Source of the DNA: Deferrivibrio essentukiensis
GTDB lineage: Bacteria > Chrysiogenota > Deferribacteres > Deferribacterales > Deferrivibrionaceae
Length of the DNA: 64,000 bases
Direction of reading: 5' to 3'
Assembly (NCBI RefSeq): GCF_020480685.1
Contig: NZ_JAJAFU010000004.1
Span: 96,285 to 160,284 of the forward strand
The position numbers and the translations under genes were made by a program. Shown in pieces: positions 8,774 through 20,032 of the stretch; within the stretch, counting starts at the first letter, position 1; every line of letters begins with the position of its first letter. The notes under the pieces are model-generated. The model had not been told where the DNA came from. It did not search any database and worked only from the letters and a program-made list of their open reading frames with translations.

Positions 8774-9883
8774 TTAGTATATATAATATTTCCCGTCAAG
8801 CCCTCTTTTAATTAGATTGTTCAACTCAAGCTCCGTTAAACAAGTCATCAACTCCATAAAATCCATGTTTACTTTCAATATCAGTTCATTAGAGGATAAA
8901 GGCTGCTGTGATATCAAATCGTATACGGGCTTGCTTTTATCAGTCAGCTCTATAATATTGCCTTGCTCTTTTTTGTCAATTACTTTTAGATTTATTAGCA
9001 GTTGCGGAGTATTTTCTATTATATCCAGATAATTTTCCACAAGTATAGCCCCATTTTTAATAAGAAAATTAGTGGCCACGTTTATGGAATCAGGAAATGT
9101 AGGTATTGCATAAAGCTCACGGTTTTGTTCCAGGGCAAGCTTGGCAGTGATGAGTGAGCCGCTTTTCTTAGATGCTTCAACCACAAGTGTCCCCAGAGAT
9201 AGACCGCTTATAATTCTGTTTCTTTGGGGGAAGTTGTACCAATTTGGTGGCTCATTTAGCCAATATTCAGAAATTATCATACCATTTTCGAGTATTTTTT
9301 TCAGATATCTTTTATTTGCGGCAGGATAAACTGTCAATAGTCCGCAGCCAAATACGGCGGTCGTACTCCCTTTTTCTGCTGCTCCGATATGTGCATTTAT
9401 ATCAACTCCAGCTGCAAACCCACTTACTATATTTATCCCTGCTTCAGCTAAGTCGCTTGCTATTTTTGCAGCAATCTTCTTTGCTCTTTCCGATGATTTT
9501 CTGGCACCTACAATGGCTATTTTTGGTTTTTTAAGACACTCGAGGTTACCGTATGCGAAAAGTACCGGTGGCGGGTCATAAATATTTCTTAATTCTAACG
9601 GATAATTTTCGTCTTCCAGAACGAGCACTGTGATATTATGTTTTTTAATAAGTTTAACCTGCTCATCTACAAAATCATCTTTTAATTGATTAATATTTAT
9701 AATTTCTTTTGCAATGGTTTCTTTTATGCCAATGTTTATAAGTTCTTCAATTTTAAGTTTAAATATATTTTCGATACTACCAAAGTTGTCTACAATTAAA
9801 GAGATGTTTCTTGGTGTTACCCCTTTTATGCTCTTAAGTTTTAAATAAACGTTTATAAGTTGAGAATCTATGTTACACCTCAA
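8774..9883 (-). CDS. dprA: DNA-processing protein DprA (Smf)
   Basis: A 369-residue protein that binds incoming single-stranded DNA and loads RecA during natural transformation. The extended Rossmann fold shows IVGARKSSERAKK, SGFAAGVDINAH, FGCGLLTVYPAAN and VVEASKKSGSLITA. An N-terminal helix-hairpin-helix-like segment (about 10-65) precedes it and a C-terminal winged-helix domain (about 305-369) follows. The start seems to be TTG two bases after the previous stop, with no clear SD, so coupling is likely. No other competence gene is in the window. Confidence 0.95.
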   Translation of the reverse strand: MRCNIDSQLINVYLKLKSIKGVTPRNISLIVDNFGSIENIFKLKIEELINIGIKETIAKEIININQLKDDFVDEQVKLIKKHNITVLVLEDENYPLELRNIYDPPPVLFAYGNLECLKKPKIAIVGARKSSERAKKIAAKIASDLAEAGINIVSGFAAGVDINAHIGAAEKGSTTAVFGCGLLTVYPAANKRYLKKILENGMIISEYWLNEPPNWYNFPQRNRIISGLSLGTLVVEASKKSGSLITAKLALEQNRELYAIPTFPDSINVATNFLIKNGAILVENYLDIIENTPQLLINLKVIDKKEQGNIIELTDKSKPVYDLISQQPLSSNELILKVNMDFMELMTCLTELELNNLIKRGLDGKYYIY

Positions 9884-9885
9884 AG

Positions 9886-11004
9886 CTAATGAGTAAGAAT
9901 CTTAATCCACATATATATGGCATCAAATAAAGGCTCAGCGGATACTTTAAACTCTTTATTATGAATTGGGATAATTTTGTCATTTGTCCTTGTCCCAAAT
10001 TTGATAAATAGTGATGGGGCAAGTTTGCCGTAAAAGCAGAAATCTTCTCCACCCATAGACAAATGGGGAGATGTTATAAATTTAAATTTATCCCTTTGTA
10101 AAATTGATTTAATCTTATGGGAGAGCGAATCATCGTTACAAACAGGATAAGTGCCTTTATCAATCTCAATGTTGCTGACGGTGCCAAAAGATTTATCGAT
10201 GCTACTTAAAATATTTTTAAGTTTTGTTTCAATAAGCATACTGTTTTCATCATCAAGAAATCTGAAAGTCCCTTTGATAGTAACAGATTCAGGAATAATA
10301 TTATGAGCACTTCCACCATTAATGGAGCCGAAAGTTAAAACAGCACTTTTCAAAGGGTCTACCATTCTGGATACAATAGCTTGGGCAGTTTGGATAAAGT
10401 TTGCTGATGCTACTATCGGGTCTGTTCCTAAGTGCGGATAAGCAGCATGTGTGCTTTTACCTGACATGGTGATGCTAAAATGCCTTGCCCCCGCCATGAC
10501 AGGCCCTTTCTCTGCATATATTTCACCGATAAAGAGCTCAGGGTCTACATGGAGTCCATAAATTTCTGTAACATTTTCCATCCCGCCATTTTTTATAATA
10601 AATTCTGCACCACTTACCCTCTCTTCTGCCGGCTGAAATATAAATCTAAGGTTTGAATTAAGTTTTAATTTTTCTTTTACAATAATTTTTATAGTTTCAA
10701 GAAGGGCGGTTGAATGAAAATGGTGACCGCAGAGGTGTCGGTAAACAGTTTTTTCATCATTGTAAGGTAGTGCATCGATATCTGCTCTGATGGCTAAAGT
10801 GGTATCTTTGTTAAAATTAAGTGTTCCAAAGCAGCCTGTATTAAGATTTGTAATACTTTTGATGCCTGCTTTGCTCAGTTCATCGATGATAAACTGTGTG
10901 GTTTTATACTCTTGAAAAGATGGCTCGGCAAGTCCTTCAAGAGTCGTAAAAGATTTCATTATTTCCGATTTGTATTTTTCTATAATTTTATAACTATTTG
11001 TCAT
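9886..11004 (-). CDS. M20 family amidohydrolase / peptidase
   Basis: A 372-residue metal-dependent amidohydrolase of the M20D type (hippurate hydrolase, IAA-amino acid hydrolase, N-acetyl-diaminopimelate deacetylase relatives). Metal-ligand motifs are visible: RADIDALPY, LCGHHFHSTALLE, PAEERVSGAEF, GLHVDPE and the C-terminal HLSMGGEDFCFY. A dimerisation domain lies in the middle. Its ATG overlaps the stop of the M24 peptidase gene as ATGA. The substrate cannot be decided from the sequence. Confidence 0.88.
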   Translation of the reverse strand: MTNSYKIIEKYKSEIMKSFTTLEGLAEPSFQEYKTTQFIIDELSKAGIKSITNLNTGCFGTLNFNKDTTLAIRADIDALPYNDEKTVYRHLCGHHFHSTALLETIKIIVKEKLKLNSNLRFIFQPAEERVSGAEFIIKNGGMENVTEIYGLHVDPELFIGEIYAEKGPVMAGARHFSITMSGKSTHAAYPHLGTDPIVASANFIQTAQAIVSRMVDPLKSAVLTFGSINGGSAHNIIPESVTIKGTFRFLDDENSMLIETKLKNILSSIDKSFGTVSNIEIDKGTYPVCNDDSLSHKIKSILQRDKFKFITSPHLSMGGEDFCFYGKLAPSLFIKFGTRTNDKIIPIHNKEFKVSAEPLFDAIYMWIKILTH

Positions 11005-12185
11005 ACTTGTATAATATCAAAATAATTTCCAGTAAGTGACACTCCTCCATTTTTAGTAACTACAAAAGTATTTTCAGTGCCAACCATACCAACATTTTCA
11101 ATCCCTTTTTTAGGCTCTATGGCCATAACAATATTTTCCACAAGGGGCTCCTTAAAACCTTTGGCAATAACCGGATATTCATCAACAACAAGCCCAATTC
11201 CGTGCCCTAAAAATTTTACTTTATTTGGCCCAAATCCCATAAAATTTACGTCAAAATCTTTATCTATTTTATTCATGACTTCAAAGTAGATTTCCTCAGG
11301 TATATTTCCAGGTTTAAGCCTTTCTGCAACCATATTTTGGATTTCCACACATTTTTGGTGGTAGTCATAGGCTTTTTGGGGGATTTTTCCAAATGCGTAA
11401 ATTGCCGTTTTGTCTGTGTGGTATCCTTCAAAGTCGCATGCTATATCTAACAAGACTACCGAGTCTTTTTTCAATTTTTTTTCAAAGCTTCCAAAAAGTG
11501 GCACAGCTGCTCCTAAGCCTTTTATACCGGCAGGGCCGTCAAAAGAATTATAATAGTTACCGCTATCATCAAAACAGATGTTGCCAAGATACAACTCAGC
11601 GTTGAAGGAGCCCATTCTTGTAAGTCCAAAGCTACCAAGTGCGATAGATGCTTGGAGAATTTTGCTGCCAAGCTCGGCTTCGGATATCCCTTCTTTGAGC
11701 AAAGTAGGGACTATTTCATCTTGAGTTTTTCTGTGAATTTCTCCCGCTCTTTTCATTAATGATAATTCAAAATCGGTTTTAACAGCTCTGCTTTTTGCAA
11801 CAGCCATATCCAAGGATTTAAAATTTTTTATACCAAAATATTTGTTGAATCTCTCGATAAATGCTACAGGCACTACCTCTTTTTCAATGTGTACGGTTTC
11901 AAAGTTATTTCCAATATCTTCAGCGATATCTCTAAAACTATTTATCTTAACTATCTTACCTATTTTTGACTCAATGAGAGCTCTTTCATAGCTTTTTCTT
12001 ACATATAATACCGGGCTTGCATCTCTCGGAATAAAAAATGCTCCATTTTGCATTGTTCCAGTGAAGTAATACATATTTATTTTGCCAAAGATAAAGCAAG
12101 CTTCCCAATTTTCATCAAGCTCAGCCATATATTTTTTGAATTGATTTAGTCTAAGTTGTAAGTCATTTTCAGGTACCACAATCAT
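11001..12185 (-). CDS. M24 family metallopeptidase (Xaa-Pro aminopeptidase-like)
   Basis: A 394-residue pita-bread-fold peptidase. An N-terminal creatinase-like domain (about 1-140) is followed by the catalytic domain with its dinuclear metal ligands: two aspartates in [18 protein letters not shown], histidine in [14 protein letters not shown], and glutamates in MAIEPKK and VGTENTFVV. It overlaps the rpoS stop by four bases. Pairing with the M20 hydrolase suggests a peptide-salvage pair. Prolidase versus aminopeptidase-P specificity is undetermined. Confidence 0.9.
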   Translation of the reverse strand: MIVVPENDLQLRLNQFKKYMAELDENWEACFIFGKINMYYFTGTMQNGAFFIPRDASPVLYVRKSYERALIESKIGKIVKINSFRDIAEDIGNNFETVHIEKEVVPVAFIERFNKYFGIKNFKSLDMAVAKSRAVKTDFELSLMKRAGEIHRKTQDEIVPTLLKEGISEAELGSKILQASIALGSFGLTRMGSFNAELYLGNICFDDSGNYYNSFDGPAGIKGLGAAVPLFGSFEKKLKKDSVVLLDIACDFEGYHTDKTAIYAFGKIPQKAYDYHQKCVEIQNMVAERLKPGNIPEEIYFEVMNKIDKDFDVNFMGFGPNKVKFLGHGIGLVVDEYPVIAKGFKEPLVENIVMAIEPKKGIENVGMVGTENTFVVTKNGGVSLTGNYFDIIQV

Positions 12186-13123
12186 ATTAACTCCTCTGCC
12201 TTTAACTGTTTTGTTTTTATAAAATTTTTTAATTTCCCTAAAACCCTTTTTTCAATCTGTCTCACCCTTTCACGTGTGATTCCAAGGTCTTCCCCTATTG
12301 CTTCCAAGGTCTCCTGTTCACCACTAAAAAGACCGTATCTTCTTGCAATAATCTCTTTTTCTGTATCAGTTAAAAACTCCATCCATTTGAGAATTAATTC
12401 TCTCAAACTTTGAGATTCGGCAATTTTATATGGGTCAATGCTTAAATTTTCATCAGGAATTATTTCATGCAATGTAGCATTTTCCCCCTCACCTATTACC
12501 TTATCAAGTGAGGTATCCTGTTGAATTGCATCAAAAACCTTTTTCAGTGTAGATAATGGCATTTTACAGGCAGTTGATAATTCAAGCATAGTAGGTTCTC
12601 TCCCTTTTTTTTGCTGGAATTCTGCTTGAACACGCATTACCCTGTTTATATTTTCGGTCATATGTACCGGGATTCTAACAGTTCTGCATTGGTTGGTTAT
12701 AGCCCTTTCAATAGCCTGCCTTATCCACCATGTGGCATAAGTGCTAAACTTAAAACCCTTTTTATAGTCAAACTTTTCAACTGCTTTTAAAAGCCCGATA
12801 TTCCCTTCATTGACTAAATCTTCAAGGGGTAGTCCTCTGTTCATATATTTTTTTGCTATTGAGATTACAAGTCTTAAGTTTGCTTCTACCATCTTTTCCT
12901 TGGCGATGAGGCAACCATTTTGTATCTCTTTAGAAAGCTTAATCTCTTCATCTTTAGTCAGCAACGGTATGTTTGCGATTTCATTTAGATAAATTTTAAA
13001 TATTTCAAGATCATCAGCGGCACTACATTCGATATTTTCAGATTCTAATATTTCAAATGAATCACTGTCAGAATCCTCTTGAGGCTCGTCAGGAATTAAG
13101 TCGTCTTTGAATTCCTCATTCAT
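12182..13123 (-). CDS. rpoS: RNA polymerase sigma factor, RpoS-like
   Basis: A sigma-70 family protein of 313 residues from the ATG at 13123, chosen because GGGGG lies six bases upstream; an earlier TTG at 13135 would bury that SD. Region 1.2 begins near [12 protein letters not shown], region 2 contains [20 protein letters not shown] and [17 protein letters not shown], and region 4 ends with [19 protein letters not shown]. It lacks the long 1.1 region of the housekeeping factor. The pcm neighbour reproduces the pcm-rpoS pairing of many proteobacteria, which favours RpoS. The N terminus is strongly acidic. Confidence 0.88.
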   Translation of the reverse strand: MNEEFKDDLIPDEPQEDSDSDSFEILESENIECSAADDLEIFKIYLNEIANIPLLTKDEEIKLSKEIQNGCLIAKEKMVEANLRLVISIAKKYMNRGLPLEDLVNEGNIGLLKAVEKFDYKKGFKFSTYATWWIRQAIERAITNQCRTVRIPVHMTENINRVMRVQAEFQQKKGREPTMLELSTACKMPLSTLKKVFDAIQQDTSLDKVIGEGENATLHEIIPDENLSIDPYKIAESQSLRELILKWMEFLTDTEKEIIARRYGLFSGEQETLEAIGEDLGITRERVRQIEKRVLGKLKNFIKTKQLKAEELI

Positions 13124-13247
13124 TCTATCCCCCAAATAATTAGAGCAAAAAAAAGACTAAAAGGCAATATTAAAATTGAATATATCGATATTTTTGTGAA
13201 AAAAAGTTAAACACTATATTGTGTCAAACATTTTTGCACCTAATGTT

Positions 13248-13282
13248 CGTTCAACATTCACTGTTCACTTTTCACTACTCAC
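13248..13282. repeat. Five tandem 7-bp units, consensus NNTTCAC
   Basis: Successive heptamers on the + strand read cgttcaa, cattcac, tgttcac, ttttcac, tactcac, ending three bases before the pcm stop codon. This is a short direct repeat with no coding role, lying between pcm and rpoS. Its regulatory value is unknown. Confidence 0.7.
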
Positions 13283-13285
13283 AGG

Positions 13286-14808
<1,523 letters not shown>

Positions 14809-14915
14809 TTAGTTATTTTTGTATAAAACTTCAATAAGATATTTTTTATTTGCATAAGTGAAACATAACTGGACTGTTCAATATGTGTTGATTTGATGTT
14901 GTTATTGTTGTAAAA

Positions 14916-16664
14916 ATGGGTATGGATAAACTAGTTAAAGATATAATTCTAACCCTAAATTTAAGCATTGTCAGTGAAGTTGATGAGAATGAAATTATTG
15001 AGTGTTATAATTTTTACTTTGATAATTTTGGTTATCATTTTGTTAAATATAAAGAAAATAGTATCTTACTATTAAAAGGGATTTATAAGGATTTTGTAAG
15101 AGTCATAAAAGGGGAAAAGTTTTTAAAAGACAGTGAGTTTACAAAACTTTCAGAGCTTTTGTCTGACATTGAGAAAAATATAGGCCAAACATTTAGCGCA
15201 AAAGTCGTTAAAGGTACAAAAGACCTGGTTGATATTACCTTAGTAGATAGTTATGAAAAATTGTTATTGAAAGACAAAATATTAATAAATAGGCCTCTTT
15301 CAGGTGTAGAATATAGTATTTGCAGAAATGACAGCGCTGACTATGATAATCTTTATTTTTTCTCTATTTTCAAGGATATTTTCCCTTTTACAGTTACACC
15401 TCTGACAGCTTCAATATTAAGCAGTATTCCTGAAGTTTTGTCAGTAATTTTTGCTCATGCAAGCTTCAGAGTCTATTCCCCTTCTGTTAAGCTTTTGTGG
15501 GGTAAAGTTTATGGTAGCTTGAGTACTTACCATATGGCTTTTGAATCTTTAAATGCAGGGGAGTCACTGCTAAAGTTAAATTACTCACAATTTCGCTTTC
15601 TTAAAGATAAAAAGAAAAAGTTGAAAAATCCAAAAATATCTATGCTTGAGATTTCTGAGAATGAGATTAAGGAATTTATAAAAGAGGCTGATGAAAAGGC
15701 GGATCGTATTGATGAAACGTACATATTTGAACCTGAGTTTTTAGAACATATTTCTCTTCTATTTCTTGCGGCTCAGATGATTTTTTTGAATTTTATTAGC
15801 CAGTTTATGAAAATATATGATGAACTCGAAAATTTAGATGATACTTTAAGACTTATTTACAAGACAAGAGCAAAAAGCCCGTTTTTTTCAAATAATGAGA
15901 TTGTAGTCCCTGAGTCGTTTGATTTGAGCTCGGGTTTTCTGAAAATGTGTGTATATAGTGGACGGAAGCCATTATCACCTAAAGAGGAGACTAAAAAATA
16001 TTCAAAGCTTAATGTTTTTAAAAGAAAGAGGTTGGAAAGCTCGGTTGCAGAGATTCACAAAACTCTTGATTTGAGGGATGAGCTTTCTTTTACTTCTGTG
16101 AGGGTTTTTACAAAGATAAAGAGTGTATTAAATAAATTGACAGAAAAACTTCTGGGCGAATCTAAAATAAAACATAAAGATACTATTTATTATATTGAAT
16201 ATAATGACTTAAAAAATATTTTGGATGATAATTACTACGGTAATATACAGTTTACTTATTTCTTTAAAAAATGGCAAACCGAGCGGTATAAGCTGCAGAT
16301 AGTGCCATATGAGATATTTGAAAAAGATATACCGGATGTGGAGAAAATAGCAAAAGGGATTATTGGTAAGTTGTTGAGTCAGAAAGAGTTTGATATTTTA
16401 TCATTCTTTCACAAAGATGATTTCAATGGTAACTTAAATGATGTTCGTATATATGAAAATTTAGCTTTTATGAAAGACAACTCCAAAAAGCCTATTATTA
16501 CCGATAATATATCTTTGCTTTCATATGCCATGGAGTATGCAACAATAAATGAAATACCTGTGTATTCAGGTATCAGATTTCCTGAACTTGTTCTCAAAGG
16601 TGGAAACTTTTTTGTGAGCAAAAGTAAGCTAAAGGTAAAGCTCGGAGACGATTTTGACAGATAG
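14916..16664 (+). CDS. Degenerate PEP-synthase/PPDK-related protein without ATP-grasp domain
   Basis: A 582-residue protein. Its centre (about 150-225) carries FPFTVTPLTASIL and LLWGKVYGSLSTYH, resembling the linker region of PEP-synthase-like enzymes (PVTPLTWSLL and GRVYLNLS types). Its C terminus (about 530-575) aligns without gaps to the swivelling phosphohistidine domain, but SYAMEYATINEIPVYSG has Y537 where SHAAIVARELGIPAVVG has the catalytic histidine. No ATP-grasp nucleotide domain is seen, so catalysis by the usual route is unlikely. The start could be 14916 or 14922; neither has a good SD. It overlaps the following ADP-ribosylglycohydrolase gene by 11 bases. Homology is inferred by eye. 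Confidence 0.55.
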   Translation: MGMDKLVKDIILTLNLSIVSEVDENEIIECYNFYFDNFGYHFVKYKENSILLLKGIYKDFVRVIKGEKFLKDSEFTKLSELLSDIEKNIGQTFSAKVVKGTKDLVDITLVDSYEKLLLKDKILINRPLSGVEYSICRNDSADYDNLYFFSIFKDIFPFTVTPLTASILSSIPEVLSVIFAHASFRVYSPSVKLLWGKVYGSLSTYHMAFESLNAGESLLKLNYSQFRFLKDKKKKLKNPKISMLEISENEIKEFIKEADEKADRIDETYIFEPEFLEHISLLFLAAQMIFLNFISQFMKIYDELENLDDTLRLIYKTRAKSPFFSNNEIVVPESFDLSSGFLKMCVYSGRKPLSPKEETKKYSKLNVFKRKRLESSVAEIHKTLDLRDELSFTSVRVFTKIKSVLNKLTEKLLGESKIKHKDTIYYIEYNDLKNILDDNYYGNIQFTYFFKKWQTERYKLQIVPYEIFEKDIPDVEKIAKGIIGKLLSQKEFDILSFFHKDDFNGNLNDVRIYENLAFMKDNSKKPIITDNISLLSYAMEYATINEIPVYSGIRFPELVLKGGNFFVSKSKLKVKLGDDFDR

Positions 16665-17616
16665 GTGCAATGAAAATTTTGATAAAATATCTGACTGCCT
16701 GCACTCAAAAGAGGTCTTGTCAGTGCTTAATGAAACTGATGTCGAAATTGTAGACAGGGTCAGGGGGATGATTGCCGGGAATATCCTTGGAGATATGCTT
16801 GGGCTACCTTTAGAAGGTACAAAGGGGAATATTCAACCGTATCCGCCTTTAAAACTAAATGAAAAATGTGTTACGGAAATAAAAAAGATAATCTGGAGTG
16901 ATGATACTTCGATGTTGATAGCTTTAGCATTTTCCTTATATGAGTCGGACGGCAAAGTAAACACGGAAAATGAAAGAAAGCATTATTTAAGATGGTTTTA
17001 CGAAGGTAGGTACACCCCTGATGGCAGATCTTTTGGGTATGGTAATACAACTAAGGAGGCTTTGATTTCTGAAAGGGCGGGCACTGACAGAAGCTCAAAT
17101 GGAAATGGTGCACTTATGCGCTCTTCAGTTATAGTCCCTTATTATTTGAAAAAAACTGACAGAGAGCTTGATGAGGCAAGCGCTAATTCATGCGCTGTTA
17201 CCCATGGGCATCCGGTGAGTATTTTTACAAATATGATCTACACTTATATTTTGAAAAAACTAATCTATGGATATTCTTTTGCCGAGAGCTTAAGACTGGC
17301 AAAGATAAGATATTATGATATGATAAGTGATATTAATGAGATTTTTGAAAATCCCGTTTTCTATACTACGACTGCCTACTGTGTGACTACACTGCAAACA
17401 TCCTTGCATGTTAACCTCGAATCAAACAGTTTTGAGGAGGCTTTGGTAAAAGCAGTTAATCTCGGTGGTGATGCTGATACAATAGGCGCGGTAACAGGTG
17501 CATTGGCAGGAGCAAAATATGGATTTGACAATTTAAGTGAAGGTTATAAAAGTGCAGCTTTAAGTGTTATAAAAACTTATCCTGCACTACAAAAATTTTT
17601 TAAAGGGATTCTTTAA
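16654..17616 (+). CDS. ADP-ribosylglycohydrolase (DraG/ADPRH family)
   Basis: A 320-residue enzyme predicted to remove ADP-ribose from proteins or other acceptors. The two Mg2+ ligand clusters are intact: SDDTSM (D83, D84, T85) and GGDADTIGAVTGALAGA (D273, D275, T276). GGAG lies about eight bases before a TTG start that overlaps the preceding gene by 11 bases, so the two are translationally coupled. DraG reverses nitrogenase reductase modification in diazotrophs, but no DraT or nif gene is nearby, so the target is unknown. Confidence 0.9.
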   Translation: MTDRCNENFDKISDCLHSKEVLSVLNETDVEIVDRVRGMIAGNILGDMLGLPLEGTKGNIQPYPPLKLNEKCVTEIKKIIWSDDTSMLIALAFSLYESDGKVNTENERKHYLRWFYEGRYTPDGRSFGYGNTTKEALISERAGTDRSSNGNGALMRSSVIVPYYLKKTDRELDEASANSCAVTHGHPVSIFTNMIYTYILKKLIYGYSFAESLRLAKIRYYDMISDINEIFENPVFYTTTAYCVTTLQTSLHVNLESNSFEEALVKAVNLGGDADTIGAVTGALAGAKYGFDNLSEGYKSAALSVIKTYPALQKFFKGIL

Positions 17617-17627
17617 AGGGGTGGAAA

Positions 17628-18926
17628 ATGACTAATTATGTGCTTGATACTAATGTGTTGCTCTATGATCCGAATGCGGTTTATGGCTTTAATGGGGACA
17701 CACTCAATATTCCCATTACGGTAATCGAAGAGATAGACTATTTCAAAAAAAATATGGATCAGACCGGCTATAATGCAAGGTATATTGCAAGATTTCTTGA
17801 CGAGCTTAGAAAAGAGGGTGATTTGAGGGAAGGGGTCAAGCTTGAAAACGGGACAACTGTTCGGGTCAATGTGTGCAATGATCATCTTGCATCTAAAATT
17901 TCAAGTGATTTGATAAAAGACAAAGCAGATAATCTTATACTTTCAGTAGCGCTATGGTTGCAGGAGCATGAGAAAAAAGAGGTCATATTCGTTACAAAAG
18001 ATGCAAATCTCAGAATCAAGTCCGATGTTTTAGGGATTAAATCTATCGATTATGAGAAAGATAGAGTTGAGACAGATAGATTTTTTGAGGGTACAAAAGT
18101 AATTGCTATTAAAGATGAGCTTGTCGACAAACTATACAACAATGAGGTTGTTAAGTTAGAAAAAGAATTTTTACCAAATGAATATTTGAGGGTAGAGTCT
18201 GAATTGAATCCCAAGAAGAGTGTGTTGGTAAGATTTGATAAAATAAGTAATGGTTTGGTTAAGATTAAAGAGTATAAGGATGGACTTTGGGGGATAATTG
18301 CCAGAAATTCCGAGCAAAGATTTCTCTACGATGCTTTGACCAATGATTCTATAAAGCTTGTCTGTATTGCAGGTATTGCAGGGACAGGTAAGACCCTTTT
18401 GGCTATTGCAGCGGGGCTTGCAAAGACTATAGATGAGAAGAAGTATCGTAAGCTTTTGGTATCAAGACCAATTTTCCCGATGGGGAAAGATTTGGGTTTT
18501 CTCCCAGGTGAAATAAAAGATAAGCTTGCCCCTTGGATGCAGCCTGTTTACGATAATTTAAGCTTTATCCTTGAAAACACAAATGAACAGTCTACGTATA
18601 AAGAGCTTTTTGAGCAGAACCTTGTAGAGATAGAGGCATTAACATATATCAGAGGTAGAAGTATCCCCAATCAATACTTTATAGTGGATGAAGCTCAAAA
18701 TCTGACCCCACATGAAATTAAAACAATACTTACAAGAGCAGGTGAAGGGACAAAAATTGTGTTGACAGGTGACCCTAATCAAATTGATAACCCTTATATT
18801 GACTACTACACAAACGGGCTTACTTATGTTATGGATAGATTTAAAGATGATGAGATAGCTGCCGCGGTGACACTCCTTAAAGGGGAAAGATCAATTTTGG
18901 CGACGAAAGCGGCTCAAAAACTTTAA
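17628..18926 (+). CDS. PIN domain-PhoH ATPase fusion (PhoH2/YlaK type)
   Basis: A 432-residue two-domain protein. The N-terminal PIN nuclease domain (about 1-140) starts YVLDTNVLLYDP and has acidic residues in VIEEIDYF, DKADNLIL and VTKDANL. The C-terminal PhoH NTPase has Walker A GIAGTGKTLLA and Walker B YFIVDEAQNLTP. PhoH2 proteins in mycobacteria unwind and cut RNA. GGGGTGGAAA precedes the ATG, 11 bases after the previous stop. Confidence 0.93.
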   Translation: MTNYVLDTNVLLYDPNAVYGFNGDTLNIPITVIEEIDYFKKNMDQTGYNARYIARFLDELRKEGDLREGVKLENGTTVRVNVCNDHLASKISSDLIKDKADNLILSVALWLQEHEKKEVIFVTKDANLRIKSDVLGIKSIDYEKDRVETDRFFEGTKVIAIKDELVDKLYNNEVVKLEKEFLPNEYLRVESELNPKKSVLVRFDKISNGLVKIKEYKDGLWGIIARNSEQRFLYDALTNDSIKLVCIAGIAGTGKTLLAIAAGLAKTIDEKKYRKLLVSRPIFPMGKDLGFLPGEIKDKLAPWMQPVYDNLSFILENTNEQSTYKELFEQNLVEIEALTYIRGRSIPNQYFIVDEAQNLTPHEIKTILTRAGEGTKIVLTGDPNQIDNPYIDYYTNGLTYVMDRFKDDEIAAAVTLLKGERSILATKAAQKL

Positions 18927-18946
18927 TATTATCATTTGGAGGCGTG

Positions 18947-19543
18947 ATGGAAAAGTTTATCACTGATATATTTGAAGAGATTCAGGAGACTCAGAATAAA
19001 TTTTTTGCTGAAAGTATCCCTGTGCTGTCATCTATTGCGGTAGAGATAGCCAAAACTTTTGTAAGTGGTGGGAAATTGTTTATTTTTGGCAACGGGGGGT
19101 CTGCTGCTGATGCACAGCATATTGCTGCTGAGTTTGTAAACAGATTTAAAATGGAAAGGCCACCTTTGCCGGCGATAGCTCTTACAACAGATACCTCAGT
19201 TTTGACTTCGATAGGTAATGACTATACTTTTGATGATATATTTTTGAAGCAGGTGCAAGCTCTTGTAAATGATAACGATATAGCATTGGGAATTTCAACG
19301 AGCGGTAATTCTGAAAATGTATTGAGAGCATTAAAATATCTTGCAAAAAATAACATAAAAACGATAGGCTTTTCAGGAAAAGATGGTGGTAAAATGAACG
19401 GTCTGTGCGACATACTTTTTAATGTGGACTGTAAAACTACAGCAAGAATCCAGGAAGTTCACATCCAGGCTGCTCATATAATATGTGAATTGGTAGATGA
19501 ATTGATGTTTGGGCAGTTTTCCGATTTAATAGTAAGATTGTAA
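18947..19543 (+). CDS. gmhA: Phosphoheptose isomerase
   Basis: This SIS-fold enzyme converts sedoheptulose 7-phosphate to D-glycero-D-manno-heptose 7-phosphate, the first step of ADP-heptose synthesis for lipopolysaccharide. Signatures are IFGNGGSAADAQHIAAE and STSGNSENVLRAL, with the C-terminal VHIQAAHIICELVDE holding the catalytic histidine. The ATG at 18947 lies four bases after GGAGG; the upstream GTG at 18944 would be too close. 198 residues is normal. The next gene belongs to the same pathway. Confidence 0.95.
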   Translation: MEKFITDIFEEIQETQNKFFAESIPVLSSIAVEIAKTFVSGGKLFIFGNGGSAADAQHIAAEFVNRFKMERPPLPAIALTTDTSVLTSIGNDYTFDDIFLKQVQALVNDNDIALGISTSGNSENVLRALKYLAKNNIKTIGFSGKDGGKMNGLCDILFNVDCKTTARIQEVHIQAAHIICELVDELMFGQFSDLIVRL

Positions 19544-19552
19544 GGGGTAAAA

Positions 19553-20032
19553 GTGCTTGCAAGAGAGAGGGTTTTATCTCCCGATAGATTAAAAGACAGA
19601 TTAAATGATATTAATGGCAAGGTAGTATTTACGAATGGTTGTTTTGATATTTTACATATCGGCCACTTAAGGTATCTTGAAGAAGCTAAAAAGCTTGGAG
19701 ATATACTTGTTGTCGGTGTTAACAGTGATGACTCAGTCAAAAGATTGAAAGGGGAAAAACGCCCCATTAATAAGTTGAATGAGCGTATGGAGATGCTTGC
19801 CGGGCTTAAGCCTGTTGACTATGTAACGTATTTTGAAGAGGACACTCCATACAATTTAATAAAACTTCTTGTCCCTGATATACTTGTAAAAGGGGGGGAT
19901 TGGAAGGTGGATGAAATTGTTGGCTCCGATATAGTGCTTGATAACGGTGGGGAAGTTTTTTCTTTAAATTTTGAAGAAAATTTTGCCACAACCAACATCA
20001 TAGAGGAAGTTATCCGAAAATATTGCAAATGA
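19553..20032 (+). CDS. D-beta-D-heptose 1-phosphate adenylyltransferase (HldE C-terminal type)
   Basis: A 159-residue nucleotidyltransferase that makes ADP-heptose. The cytidylyltransferase motif [20 protein letters not shown] and the downstream [14 protein letters not shown] and VKGGDW are typical of the RfaE2/HldE-C domain. The kinase half of bifunctional HldE is absent, so a separate HldA-like kinase should exist elsewhere. The start is GTG after AAGGGG. Its stop overlaps the mfd ATG as ATGA. Confidence 0.93.
   Translation: MLARERVLSPDRLKDRLNDINGKVVFTNGCFDILHIGHLRYLEEAKKLGDILVVGVNSDDSVKRLKGEKRPINKLNERMEMLAGLKPVDYVTYFEEDTPYNLIKLLVPDILVKGGDWKVDEIVGSDIVLDNGGEVFSLNFEENFATTNIIEEVIRKYCK

Noticed and set aside
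13199..13227. TTGACA on the minus strand upstream of rpoS
   Set aside because: At 17-base spacing the -10 would be TTTTTT; no acceptable -10 was found, so I did not call a promoter.
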